A stretch of 64,000 nucleotides of DNA, from contig CM114275.1 in assembly GCA_050084515.1 (NCBI GenBank), positions 7,936,001 through 8,000,000 of the forward strand. The letters run 5' to 3'. Below are positions 25,850 to 37,035 of this stretch, in pieces. Positions within the stretch are counted from its first letter, which is position 1, and each line of letters begins with the position of its first letter. This DNA is from Blasia pusilla. Lineage: Eukaryota > Marchantiophyta > Marchantiopsida > Blasiales. The notes under the pieces were generated by a model. That model made no database searches, was not told the DNA's origin, and saw only the letters and a list, made by a program, of their open reading frames with translations. The position numbers and the translations under genes are program-made.

Positions 25850-26370
25850 CCGTAGGACTCCGACAACTTGTTTGACTCGCCACTATTTTTGGCATGTTTT
25901 TGGCCAAAAGAAACTCGTCAAAGTCCGCCGAGCTGCTCGAAAAGCCGCTATTTTAGGATTTTTTTGGCCGAAAGCAACTCGTCGGAGTCCAACGAGTTGT
26001 TCGACTGACCACTGGTTTAGGATATTTTGGCCGAAAGCAACTCGTCGGAGTCCGACAAGTTGCTCGACTAGCCGCTATTTTTGGATGTTTTTGGAAGAAA
26101 GCAACTAGTCAGAGTCAGACGAGTTGCTTGACTCGCCGCTGTTTTTGGATGTTTTTGGCCGAAAGCAACTCGTCGGAGTTCGAAAGGTTGCATTTCTCTG
26201 ACACAGGGAAGGTAATCAGAGTAGGGGAGTTTGATTTTTGGCGTCAAATTGCAGCTTTAATTGAAATTGCGCAACCTGTCGGACTCCGACGGGTTGATAT
26301 GTTCACTTTTCTCGCGGAGACCACTCTCTCAATACAAATTATCTGACAACCCGTCAGAGTCCTACGGGTG
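25850..26370. repeat. Palindrome-cored tandem array in intron of copy A
   Basis: Five to six units of about 60-66 bp consist of the palindrome (variant arm GCAACTCGTCGGA) plus a spacer close to 'ctcgactggccgctgtttttggatgtttttggccgaaa'. The array matches 60,080-60,472 in copy B. It follows the exon ending MHAMNT and its gtaagt donor. Confidence 0.85.
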
Positions 26371-27864
26371 TCTCTGATCCAGTGATCTCCCACTGGCTCC
26401 GTGAATGATCATTTTGGGACGCGTTGCGGCTTCTCGGGAAGTCCATGCTCGTGGGTCTCCAAGCGGAGCTGAAAAGAATAGAGCCAGTTCCGGAGGAAGC
26501 AAACGTGGAGAGTGGTGAAGATTTTGAACTTTGGCTGGAGGACATGTGGGACAAGCACATAAAAAAACGAGGCTTCAGGACGATGTTCAAGGATTGCATC
26601 CTCCTTGAGGCAGACCTTGATGAAGAAATAGAGGCAAAGAAAAGGGATTTCGCAAAGAAGAAGCGAGATCTTCAGGAGCAGGCGGCCGATGCATCTCAAC
26701 TAAGAGCTGCCCAACAGATAGTGTGCAGGTACCTCGTCCATTGTAAGAATGTAGGTACATGGCAAAAAATACCGGCAGCCAACAAATTGTGGGCTTCTCC
26801 GCCTGATGGAGAGACATTTTCCATGTAAGTCATGAAGATGGCTCAAAGTATGTCCGACTGGGAGGTGGAGAATTGCCCGATCTGGCTGAACTTTAGCGAT
26901 CCTAAGGACATAACCAAGAAAAATCTACGCCTGCTCTATGATGTAGTGACCGCAGGTAGGGATAACATCCCCAATTTTGTGCAGGCTGAAGCTTTTTCGA
27001 AGGAGATGCAGAGGAGCAAGCCCTCGAGACAGCGGAGTTGGTGTCCAAGGTCGTCACCGCCAAGGAAAAATCTAGAGTGGGTCTCAAAGACAAGGCGAGA
27101 GGATCGAAGAATTACGAGGCCGAGTCTTCCCAAAGAGAGGCTGAGAATTCAAGGCGAGAGGCGGAATCGTCCGGGCGAGCGGGGAGAGAGGGTCAGACCA
27201 GGTCCTCCGCAAAAAAAACTCCACTAGAGTATGAGGTTATAGAGACCCCAATAAGCCGACCGTAGACTCGGGAGAAGCGAAAGCGAGAGGCGCCAGGATT
27301 GTCCCAGGGAACAAACCAGGATATGGAATACACTCCATCATCCTTGGGAATACATAGAGAAACAACGACCCGGACAAGCGTCATCATTCAGTGCAATAAT
27401 CTTCTCGATGAGCTGAAAAGTTTCAGTTCCCAAGCGTCAACACCCGCCATCGAGAATTTGACAACGCTGGGACAAAAGCTTCAACGAAACGGGCACGCTC
27501 CCTGGATGGTCCTTGGGGAGGTGGAAGAGGTGGCAGTGGATCTCCTCGTCGCTGATTTGCCCTCAGGGTTGCGCTTGTGGGACGAGAATCCGTCCGACGG
27601 CGTCATAGACTAGAATGTCCCTCTTTCTTATGACCAGATCGCGCTCCTATTTTCCTTTGCAGACGCTTATCTCAGTGACAGGGGCTTTTTCTTAGTTTTG
27701 ACGGGAGGGAGCAAGGACGAGCTCTTCAACCTGCAGTGCGTAAAGAGATCGCTGAAGTGGAGGAGGACGCAATCGTGGGTCATCAAGAACGAGTATCCAC
27801 TCCGATCCGCGATGAGTCAAATCCGGGTAAGGGCTCTAAATACGTATCCAAATTGTCTTTCCCT

Positions 27865-28175
27865 GATGGGTTGCATCTTTGCATGCAACCCGTCGGATTG
27901 TTTGATCTAGAGACTTCAGTGGTGCAATCCGCCTGAAAGCGATGGGTTGCAAATTGAACGCAAGTCTCCATTGGGTGAATGCAACCCGTCGGAACCCGAC
28001 GGATTGCAAGTGCTTATGCTTTTCCTTGTGTTTCTGGAATGATGCAACCCGTCTGAAAGCGACGGGTTGCTCTTAGCCAACCATAGGCTGCTCTTAGCCA
28101 GCAACCTGTTGCCTTCCGAAGGGTTGCTCATGGCAAATACTTGTAAAACAACCCGTCTGACTCCGACATGTTGCT
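27865..28175. repeat. Palindrome cluster in the last intron of copy A
   Basis: Five or more palindromes lie here (for example 27,981-28,007) between the exon ending ATCCGG/gtaagg and the exon starting MDHSFVYC. Positions match 62,897-63,215 in copy B. Confidence 0.85.
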
Positions 28176-28899
28176 CCAATGTAAGGACTATAACTAAGGT
28201 CTCTGGGGTTAAGTGAAGTTCTTTGGGAACGAGTTGCACATTATGTCACCATTCTGATAGTATACCTTTCTTGTTGTTGCATTCTCAAATTAGCTCTTTC
28301 TTGTTGCTGATATTTTTTCCAACCTGCTTCTTTACAGATGGACCACTCCTTTGTCTACTGTTTTGTAAGGCTCGAGCATAACTTCCAAGTGTTTCACATC
28401 CTCGATCTAGTGGATCCATGCTCGGATGGGTACAACTTAGATAGTTTATACAATTCCCCCCCCCGGGAATTTACATGGAAAATGGTACCCCCTTACTTGG
28501 AGGAAGGGAAAAGTCACCGACGCTGATGCAAACGCTCATTGAGCTCTGCTCAAGGCCGGGTGACTTGGTGTTCGACTTAGTGGGCCTTTCAGGGGCGAGT
28601 ATCAGAGGCGCCTGGTAGAGTGGCAGGAACATTCTCTGCCTTGAGGGAAGGCATGAATTGTTTGACCTTTGCAAAGAGGCAAAGGCAGATTTTGACAGGC
28701 TAGTTGGGGCGTACAACTTTCCTCCAAAGCCGACAGCTCCGGTTCCAGACCCACCATTGGTAGTGACACCATCATCACTTCCCACAATTCCGAAAATCGG
28801 GAGGGCAAGGCGGACAGTAATTCTGGAAGAGCTCTAGACCGATGACGAGTGAGTTCAAAGAACTCAAGGACCCAGCTTGAGTGCAGTGTTTTGGAGTAG

Positions 28900-30010
28900 G
28901 GATTTATTTGATGACGAGGCAGAAGAATTCATAGAATACATCAAATGTACAGTTCCGAGCTTCTTTAGATGTAATAAAGGACAAGTTTTTTTTCAAACGA
29001 TGACGGTGTTTGTTAAATTTTGCTGAATATCTTTTTTGGTCTTGTCGACTGTGATCGTCTATGTACTCCGACAGTTCATATTGCAACCCGTCGGATTGCC
29101 ACGGGTTGCAAATTTTCACTTTTTGACCACTGCACCTTTTTAACCACTTCCAAGCAACCAGTCAGATTCTTACAGGTTGGTTGCGTGAGTGATCGGACTC
29201 TTTCCCTATTAGTCCAACATTACAGGCATTCTGGCGGGCTTCTTCACTTTGGCACCTTCCCCTAGTTTTTTCAAACAAGTCTTAGGCTTCCTCTCTTCTC
29301 TAAGACGTGTTGGATTCCTACTACCTGGCTGAGGACATGATGGTGTCTCCAAGGACGGAGCACATATTGATACTCGATGGGTGTCACCTTGCAGATCGTA
29401 CAAGATTTACTGCCGAGGAAGGCGGTGGGACTCAAATCAGGTTACATGGGACCGTTATGGTGTACCTAGGGGGTGCCAAGGCTCTTGAATTCACCAACAT
29501 TTTTGATCCCCGTCTACAATCGGCCAGAGGAGCCACTTGTATCCCAGGACATTCCTTTTGTACAGAAACCTAGGAGAGTTAGGGGTAAATTTGTAGATGA
29601 CGAGGCTGAAGAAATCATAGACTAGATCAAATGTATATTTGCGAGCTTCCTTCGGATGTAATAAAGGACAAGATTTTTTCAAACGATAATGGTGTTTGTA
29701 AAAGTTTGTTGAATATTGTTTTTGGACTTGTTGATTGTGTTCGTCTAGCTACTTAGAATGTTTATTTTGCAACCTGTTTGATTCCGACGGGTTGCAACTT
29801 TTCCCTTTTTGACCACTGTAACTTTTTAACCATTTCCAGGCAAGCTTTCGGATTCCTACAGGTTGGGTGCTTGAGTGATCGGACTCTTTCCCTATGAGAC
29901 CAACTTCTGAGGCATTGTGGCGGGCTTCTTCACTTTTGGCTCGTTCTTCTAGTATCGTCAAACCAGTCGTAAGCTTATTTTCTTTTCTAAGACGTGTTGG
30001 ATTCTTACTA
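28900..30010. repeat. Tandem duplication in the tail of copy A
   Basis: The segment 28,900-29,335 ('gatgacgaggc.gaagaa', 'gtaataaaggacaag', palindrome, 'gagtgatcggactctttccctat', 'taagacgtgttggattc') is repeated at about 29,595-30,010 with moderate divergence. Between them, 29,307-29,573 encodes a short open frame (DGCHLADRTRFTAEEGG) that I do not recognise. Another palindrome pair lies at 29,083-29,110 and 29,768-29,795. Confidence 0.75.
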
Positions 30011-31250
30011 CTTGTCGAATTGCCATTTCGGATTCCCAACCAGTTGGATCTTTGTGGGTGCAGGGTGGAATGGAATCACTTCTCAAAATCTTTCCTTTGT
30101 TATGGTGAGCTTGCTTGCAAGGGGTGCAAGCCAATTGATTCCGACGGGTTGCAAGAGTTGCAACCTGTACAATTCCGAGGGATTGGGAGGGGTGCAGCTT
30201 CTCCGTTTCTCAGATTTAGGATCTGAATGAAGGGACATCAGTTCCTCTTTACTCCAAACAGCTAACAATCTTTTGATTCAATTATCGTCTCGTGTGTTCA
30301 CATTTCACAAAGTTGGTCTTGAGCAAACACCATTCATTATGGAGCAATTTAGGGAAGGCCATGATGCAAGCAACAATCCTTGCAAAAAGAGAGGTTGGCA
30401 TCGTACCCGATGCGCATCCTGGTGAGGTCTCATGACACATTAAGACTTCAGAGACACTTGGGAATGGGGGAAGCTCAACAATTCTCATTTTGGTACTGTG
30501 TTGCCAATGGTTTTTCATAATGTATGATGAGTATTGATGCCTTCTGCAAGAAGAGTCAACAATCATTTACAAGCATTTCCTTGTGCCTTTCTTTTGCAAG
30601 AAGAGATGTCAATCCATAATGTCAACCAAATATTCCGAGAAGTCAAACCTTGAAAGGCACCGCAGTCTGTTGAGACCATCGTTAGAGTCTTTATTTGAAC
30701 CTTTCATTAAGATGAGATTGCTACTTCTGGTCAAATTATTTGCCAATGGTCCTCCAACAAAAATAGCCCTGGGCACAGCTTACTGTAGAATGAGATAGGA
30801 AATATGAGGAAATTTAGGCTCACATGGAGAGTGATGGAAAAATGTTTGTATTGGTCTTATGATGTCTACTTGTTTTTTGCCCCTTGGAAAAAGGAGGTTT
30901 CGCTAGGCCCGAATGTGGACCACTACCTACTCTCTTCTAAAGATTTCATGAATTTGAAAGCAAACAATAATTTCAAATATGTCAAAAAATTTTGAAGAGA
31001 GGAGGCGGATTTGGCCCTTTTTTTTTTTTAAGAGAGACTCTCCTCTCTTCCTCTCTTCCTCTCTCCTGCCAGAATACCAGCCCCCCGTTCCAAGCGCCTC
31101 TCTCCCTTTGTAGACAACAAGTTAGCAAGAATAACACCTAACTTGACGAAAATTTTAGAGTTACTTACATCCTCGTAACATAAGTCAATTATTTTAATCA
31201 TACCAAAAAAAACACAATGGTGAGTACCAAAGATACAACTATGAATTAAT
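30011..31250. other. Unassigned stretch between transposon copy A and the CACTA relic
   Basis: One more palindrome-like pair is visible near 30,128-30,155, so the transposon tail may reach about 30,200. Beyond that I see only short frames without motifs. A run of T and an AGAGAG/CTCTCT-rich block at 31,010-31,070 may belong to the subterminal region of the CACTA element. Confidence 0.4.
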
Positions 31251-33076
31251 CTAATCTGATTCTGAGTTGTTAGAGTTTGAATCAACGTCTTCTATCATAT
31301 CGCATACATGGATTATTGGCACATGCTGCACATCCATCCTAGCAGCTTCCATTTCTGCATCACTTAGCACTCTAGCTCCTACAGTACTTGCATCTGGTAG
31401 ATTCCTTGGTTCCATGCATGTGGTATGGAATGCGGGCAAAGCATTAAAAGCTCCATCTAGTAACTCTAACTCATCAAAATAAACTCTCCGAGCTCTAGCT
31501 TCCTTCCTCATTACCATTTTCCATCCTCCACCCTCATCGACATCTCCATAAAACACTTGTCGCACTTGTGATGGGAAAACAAATGGCTGGTGATCTAATG
31601 GCTCGCATGACCTGCAGTTGGCCGACAGAAAACCCTCCTTATCCAATTTCATGGATCCTACTCTTGAATCCCAATCTGCTTTAACCCACCGCCCTCACAT
31701 TAGTATTATGGGTTGTTCTACAATCCCATAATCAAGTAAGAGAATATCAACCAACACCCCAACATATGAATATAAACAATTCTGGTTGGAAATTTTTTCA
31801 TCAACAAATAGTGCACCTATTCCACTATCATAAGTGGAGAAGGGTGTCGCACCACTTGGCCCTTCTACCTTGTAGTGGTTTCCGAAGGCTTTCATACTCT
31901 TGAATGTTAATGCCCTACTATTATGAGGTATAACTAACGATAGTAGGTGAGCATCAGGATCTTTTGAGTTGTCAATTGTGTCCTGTGTGATGGCAGGGCT
32001 GATCCACTTTTCAAAAGGAATGTCTCTTGAACATGATTGATATTTCCTGTTCAATAACAACGTTAATGGGATTAGTACATTTTTTATTTATTTAATGTGT
32101 CAATACCAAAATAAAATACACTTTGAGAGCCCAAATCTTAATTAACATAACTATAAACTTGAAAAGCATATATTGGAGAGTTTTACCTTTGCCAATCAGC
32201 CATGACCTCTGTATTATGCAACACATAATGATGTGCTAAGTTGATAATTTCTCGCGAAAGTCGAACTGGAGTGCCCGCACCTTCTAGCGTCCTCACCAAC
32301 GACCCCCTCTTCCTCCCCATCATCCCACACTCAAACCTTTTCATATACTCTGTCACAAACCCTAATGCCTCGTCCTTCACATACCCTTCTGCCATACACC
32401 CCTCTAGCCTAGCTTTAGACCGTACATATTTCTTCATGTACCCCATATACCGCTCCATTGGATACATCCACCGACATGCTACTGGCCCACACATGTCCAA
32501 TTCTTCTACAACATGAATCAACAAATGTGTCATTACGTCGAAGAAAGATGGAGGGAAATGCATTTCAAAGAGACAAAGGGTCGTGGCAGTCTCTTCAAGG
32601 AGTTTGTTGAATAAAGATGGATCATATACCTTTGTACACACCGTTCTAAAAATGCCGAATAATCTAATAACCACCATTCTCACATGGTCCTTCAAAAGAC
32701 CACGGATGCAATAAGGAAGGACTTGTTGAATGAAGACATGGTAATCATGTGATTTCATATTGCCCAATTTTCGATTAACCACATTCTTGGAGAGTTCTCC
32801 ACAATATCCACATGGCACCTTCAAGTTATGAATCCTCGAATGGAAAGTATTCAAGTCATGGGGAGATAGACAATAATTGGAAACTGGTTTAAGCAAAACT
32901 TGGGGTCTACTAGGATGGGGTTGCAACCACAAATGGGATCGAATCCCACGGGGCTCCAAATCTCTCCTTACTTTCAAAGTATCTTTCACTCCAAATAAGG
33001 TCTTCACTAGATTCTCAACGATATTCTTCTCAATGTGCATTACATCTAACATATGACATATAAGCAAATTTTTGCG
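31251..33076 (-). pseudogene. CACTA (En/Spm) TNP2-type transposase, C-terminal part
   Basis: The minus strand from 33,076 down to 32,183 reads continuously. It contains LDVMHIEKNIVENLVKTLFG, GNMKSHDYHVFIQQVLPYCI and the block PPSFFDVMTHLLIHVVEELD with RWMYPMERYMGYMKKYVRSK, which is DUF4218 of plant TNP2 transposases. Further pieces at 32,060-31,695 and 31,652-31,251 continue into the DUF4216-like and acidic C-terminal regions. TNP2 proteins bind element ends and catalyse excision. The N-terminal half is missing exactly where the Ty3 LTR begins (33,077), which suggests that the Ty3 element inserted into or replaced it. CACTA terminal repeats were not identified. Confidence 0.9.
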
Positions 33077-34098
33077 ACCCTCATAACCAAACAACACCAA
33101 ACAGGCACCAAGCGAAACATCATAACTCAAAGGAACTCACACTGCGAGGTTTTCGCTTTGGAGAGGCGTTTGGAAAAGTCTCTTGGAAAAGTCTAAGAGA
33201 CGAAACGCGGAACAGAGTTGTGCGTTTCATGCGTTAGTGGTCGCGACCAGGAAACCTAGACCAAACCCGAGCCAAGACTTGAGATGAGTTTAGTCTTGGG
33301 AGGTTGGTTGCCAAAGAGGTGAGAACCAGTTTGGAACACGACTATCGTTTGGGAGAATCTGACTGTGTTTAGGACCATAACGTTGAGTTTCAAGATGCAT
33401 TTGGGACAATTAAGGGCGAGTTGGAAAGCTGATCTTAAGACGCTTTCGATGCACCAAAGATCTTAGAAAACGCATAAGTATAGGCTGAGATATTGGCCAA
33501 AAACAATTGAGAGAGCAATCGGGTTGAGGGGCAATTGGAGAGGCCTGAAATCTTTCCCTAAATGTAGGGGGCCCTCGAAGATCCCCAGAAGTACTAGTAA
33601 GGGAGGAGTCTCTCCGAGATGTCTCGGGAAACGAATCCCCACTTTGGGCGCCAAACGGCGTTTCAGAGGCACGGGATGGAACGAGAGTTTGGCGTGGGAA
33701 CTCAAAACCCAAACCTGATCCAAGGGAGTGGACTTTGTACACCACACTTGGATTCCAACCCGAGATTCACTTCGTGCGAGTCTTGATGAGGAACTCATTG
33801 GATGTCCATCGGACAGTTGGAACCGCTAGGCGCGAAACGTCGTTTCAGGTTCTTGAACCGAACAGAAGTCTATCCCAAGTCTTTCGAGATTTTCCCGTGT
33901 TGTAAACCGCGAAACTAGGAAGGTTGAGCTTGATGAGAGTCCGAGACGAGAACTCGGAAAGTAATCCCGCTGATTGATCCAAGACCCGACTAACCAAAGT
34001 GCGTGTTTGGATGCAGATCAGCGTTGAGAGCGTGACCTACTGAATGCACGCTTCCGCTACAAACAAGATTAACGTTCAAGGAGAGTAGGCGCACGACA
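33077..34098 (+). mobile_element. 5' LTR of a Ty3-type retrotransposon
   Basis: About 1 kb aligns by eye with 16,060-17,030 and more weakly with 4,026-4,858. It ends GCGCACGACA and is followed after two bases by a perfect tRNA-iMet primer site. It begins where the CACTA transposase reading frame stops. A TG start is not evident, so the 5' end is approximate. Confidence 0.8.
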
Positions 34099-34100
34099 CG

Positions 34101-34112
34101 TGGTATCAGAGC
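34101..34112 (+). other. tRNA-iMet primer-binding site
   Basis: TGGTATCAGAGC is complementary to the 3' end of plant initiator tRNA-Met and is the standard primer site of many plant LTR elements. It fixes the end of the 5' LTR and the plus orientation of this element. Confidence 0.92.
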
Positions 34113-34248
34113 TTATCCTTGTTGAGCGTGAACTTGGGGTCGTTGAAGATTTGTACGTTTGGGAAGAACTCAAGGAAGCCGGAAGACCGCGATGCCGAGG
34201 AGGAACACAAGAGGCGAGGAGGAGATCTGAGAAAGCAAAGACTCGCAA

Positions 34249-34513
34249 ATGGCGACCAAAGGCGAAGAATCGAGGAGACCGCAAGTCAAAGCAAAAAAGC
34301 CGAGAGACGAATCAATGACGGACCAAGAGCCAGAGGTGGAATTTGCGACTCCCAAAGTGCCGAGTCCCAGACATGAGGATGTTCTAACCGAAAATCTTTC
34401 CGCGGGACCTTCGGTTCCAAACTTAAACGATGTGGCCTTTTATATCCAAATGATGGGATTGATGAAGGTGATGGCGGACCAGATGGCCGAACAGAGCAAG
34501 GTGATATCGAAAT
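34249..34513 (+). pseudogene. N-terminal gag of the Ty3 element, interrupted by SWIM transposon copy B
   Basis: The reading frame starts MATKGEESRRP and continues through VAFYIQMMGLMKVMADQMAEQSK, matching the layout of the relic gag at 17,291 (LYVQMTNFMRLISKQNK). At 34,514 the sequence switches abruptly to the left edge of SWIM transposon copy B. The rest of this element is expected beyond the right edge of the window. Confidence 0.7.
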
Positions 34514-34539
34514 TCCCTTTTGCATCCTCAAAGTGGTTT

Positions 34540-36791
34540 GTTTAGAATACTTCGCACTTCTTTGAGGGACAAAATTGGTTGGTGGATTCCTACTCCTACC
34601 TCCGACTCTCTTAAAACTACAAGCAACACATCGTACATGTGCTTACAAGGGAAATACCTTTTGCCACTTGTCTCTCTTTGGACAAAGTCATCACATGAAC
34701 ATGTGGGAAAGCAACAGATGTGCACCACATACATCCTTGTGACACTTGAATTTACAATGTTGTTCCTGACCCAATACATCCTTCCTATTCCATTGCTACT
34801 GTGGACATCTTTTGTGGCGATAATCTCCATTTTTGCCTCTCAAGCTTATGCAATTCGCTTTGCTCTCTCCATGGTTGGCCTACACATTCTGTTTCTCTTC
34901 ACCCCATTTCGAGACTCGAACAGAAATAGTGGATTGAGATCATCCACCTTCTCCAGGTATATGTTGACATCAATCTTGGGTTGAATACAAAATGTGAAGG
35001 TCTCTATAATGCGAACATGCTCTGAACTTCCTCACTCCATCACGGATTTGGGAGCAATCCAGGGTTACTCCATCACGGATTTGGGAGCAACCCGGGTTCT
35101 TGAATACCTGGGCAACTTAATTTCCTCATCCAAATCAATCATCGAATTTGTTCCTCGATGCTGCCTCTTTACCTGCCAGATGTCAAGATACTTATATGGT
35201 CTCCATGAGTCTCGCTCGGACTGCTCTACCACCATCTGTATGGGACGTCTGGAAACGCGCCCAGAAATATCCCCACCAATGTGTACGTCTTGCTCAAGGG
35301 GAGTTCCTGCTACGCACCATTCAAGGCTTCCACATAGAGTTTCTCATCACTTGATCTTACAGCCGCCCTGACATAGAGCTCGTAGATCGAAGGCCCCCTT
35401 CCTTTTGTTATGCCTTTTGTGAGGAAGATATGGGATGCTGCAGACTGTAGCATTGCTCTTGCCTGGTCTTGTTGGCATGCCTCCACAAGTGAAATTCTTT
35501 GGCATGCTTGTGACGATCTCTAGGAGGAATTGAACACTTTCTGCTCCACTTGTGTTGGGGCAGAGGGCATTTTCATGAATGTTCAATCCGTGCAACAACG
35601 ACACTGTGAGAAGGGAACCAAAATAGCTCTATGAGCAAAGAAAAAAGCTACCTGTCAAAACCAGACGGGTTGCAAGTCGGAGGCATCCCATGAATGACTC
35701 TATAACCCGTTGGTTTTTGACCCGTTGCAACACCCAGGAACCACCTAGTGCAACCCGTCGGATTTCGACAGGTTGCAAGTAAATTTGGCCATGCGACTTG
35801 CAACCCGTCCGTTTCCGACTGGTTGCACTCTCAGGAAACCCCATTAACCCGTCTGATTCCGATGGGTTGCAAGTAAATTTGGCTGTGCGACTTGCAACCC
35901 GTCGGTAAGGGACGGGTTGAACACTCACAGAGGCAACCTATCGCATCCGACAAGTTGTTTGGTTTCTTCGGTTTGAAGTCCCTATAATGCCCTCGCTTCT
36001 CACCTTTAGCTGCAACTCTTCAAACAATTTTCTGCGAGACAACTTAGTGAACTCACCTCCCGCATGAAGTTTCCCCATTGTCTCATTTGTAAAGTCCACC
36101 AACTCATCCAAGAGCATAACTCTTTGTAATTCCCCTTAATTGCATGTTTCCTCCACCACCCATAAATTTCTTCTTGGCATTCCATGGCCTCTTTCAAGGT
36201 TTTGCTGTCCTTGCAATGTTGGAGTAGAGTGACATGCTCCGTCCTCTTATTCTCCTTGATGCAAGATTTCGTGTAGCGGGTCACAGACTGTTGCCAATGG
36301 AAAGCATCTGACCTTTCTCTCTCCGGTTGAACCTCCCCACCCCAAAACACTTCCCTGATAGCAATCCACCCATGTTGTGCATTATCCGCCATGAACCCAT
36401 AAATTTCTAGAGGTGGCCTTTTGTTTTCCTTCACCACCTCCAATAAGATTAACCAACACATCTTCAAACTGCCAACATCTTATGCTTTTACTTCAAAGAC
36501 AAACATAGTTTTGAGTCCCTTCTCCACATGGTCATAAATGTGAGCACCCATTATCAACCATCCGTTCAGCTTTCTGTAGCAAATATCAAAGCCTACCTGG
36601 CTTCCATAAAGATCTTCCCCTTCCCTCATTCAATCTATAAGATCGAGGTAACTCGACGGACCTGTCGTTGACATTTTGAAGACATAGGCCCTGGATCCTT
36701 CGCCTCCATGGCCCATGAACTGCCATCTCTGAATGAATGGAAATCTAGAGTTGGCCTTGATTATAGCAATGGCATCCATTTTGGTTGTCTT
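34540..36791 (-). pseudogene. SWIM transposase, C-terminal half of copy B
   Basis: Read on the minus strand from 36,791, it continues from the right half without a frame change. It passes FPFIQRWQFMGHGGEGS and GWLIMGAHIYDHVEKG, then GFMADNAQHGWIAIREVFW (probable second catalytic Asp of a MULE-like DDE core), FHWQQSVTRYTK and WWRKHAIKGNYKELCSW. An intron with palindromes (about 36,050-35,600) follows, then the SWIM motif CSCDD with FPCKHMYDVLL at 34,730-34,640. In this copy the SWIM frame is intact, unlike copy A. Stops occur at about 36,628 and 36,489, so it is inactive. Deletion near 35,030 removes the segment present at 21,385-21,850 in copy A. Confidence 0.75.
35645..35965. repeat. Palindrome cluster in the copy B transposase intron
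   Basis: About six copies of the 27-bp palindrome family occur here (for example 35,749-35,777 and 35,797-35,825). It corresponds to 22,437-22,795 in copy A, but number and order differ, so the intron arrays have changed since the copies split. Confidence 0.85.
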
Positions 36792-37035
36792 TGTCCATAC
36801 GGATTATGGACAAAGACAGAAGGGCCCGCCCTTAAGTTGGAGGATATAGTGTGGAGTGCACTCAAAGAATAGTTAATTCTTTGAGTTGAGCCTGTTGCGT
36901 TGGGAGTTAGCCTTGGTAGTGAGTAGAGCTCTTGGATATGGTGCTTCCCGCAAGCTTCAACATGGATCCTTCCATCGTGGAGTGGGTTTGGCTTGATTGT
37001 ATGTGATTCTATACGTGTTTTATGATAGTAGGTCT
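36792..37035 (+). repeat. Left terminal repeat B' of outer element
   Basis: It begins TGTC directly after the TCTT target duplication and matches 55,966-56,322, with about 110 bp missing after 'ccatacggattatg'. Match ends at 'tcttc'; the following leader has no counterpart at the right end. The A' repeat found twice at the right end is absent here. Confidence 0.88.

Larger units (their letters stand above)
25303..28838 (+). pseudogene. Second transposon gene with N6/N4 methyltransferase-like C-terminus, copy A
   Basis: It starts MTRKKTQASK at 25,303 and matches copy B (58,862) closely. Copy A lost the 3' part of exon 1, intron 1 and the 5' part of exon 2 (join near 25,475). It also lost the exon corresponding to 60,820-61,400 (join near 26,370). 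A tyrosine codon in copy B (TAC) is a TAA stop here near 26,827. The C-terminal half keeps VDLLVADLPSG (position of the DPPY motif), DQIALLFSFADAYLSDRGFFLVL and, after an intron, EKSPTLMQTLIELCSRPG followed by DLVFDLVGLSGAS. The last part parallels the motif X to motif I stretch of beta-class DNA amino-methyltransferases (HPTxKP..LM..LI..SsPGD.VLDPFxGSGTT). The catalytic and SAM motifs are altered, so activity is doubtful. Confidence 0.6.
20866..30200. mobile_element. Copy A of a two-gene DNA transposon (SWIM transposase plus methyltransferase-like gene)
   Basis: The unit has a minus-strand transposase gene (20,890-23,982), a shared promoter region (23,983-25,302) and a plus-strand gene (25,303-28,838), followed by a non-coding tail. 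The same order recurs in copy B (34,514-36,791 plus 56,391-63,999). The left edge is set where copies A and B start to match ('ttttgcatcctcaaa'). The right edge is uncertain because copy B runs off the window. No terminal inverted repeats or target duplications were found. Copy A is internally deleted in both genes, so it is not autonomous. Confidence 0.75.
34514..36791. mobile_element. SWIM transposon copy B, left part
   Basis: This part matches copy A from 20,866 to about 23,245 and carries the C-terminal half of the transposase. Relative to copy A it lacks about 0.5 kb at 35,030 and carries a short tandem duplication of 'actccatcacggatttgggagcaa' there. The element resumes at 56,391 after the outer retrotransposon. 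The TCTT duplication and continuing reading frame prove that the two halves were once joined. Confidence 0.9.
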
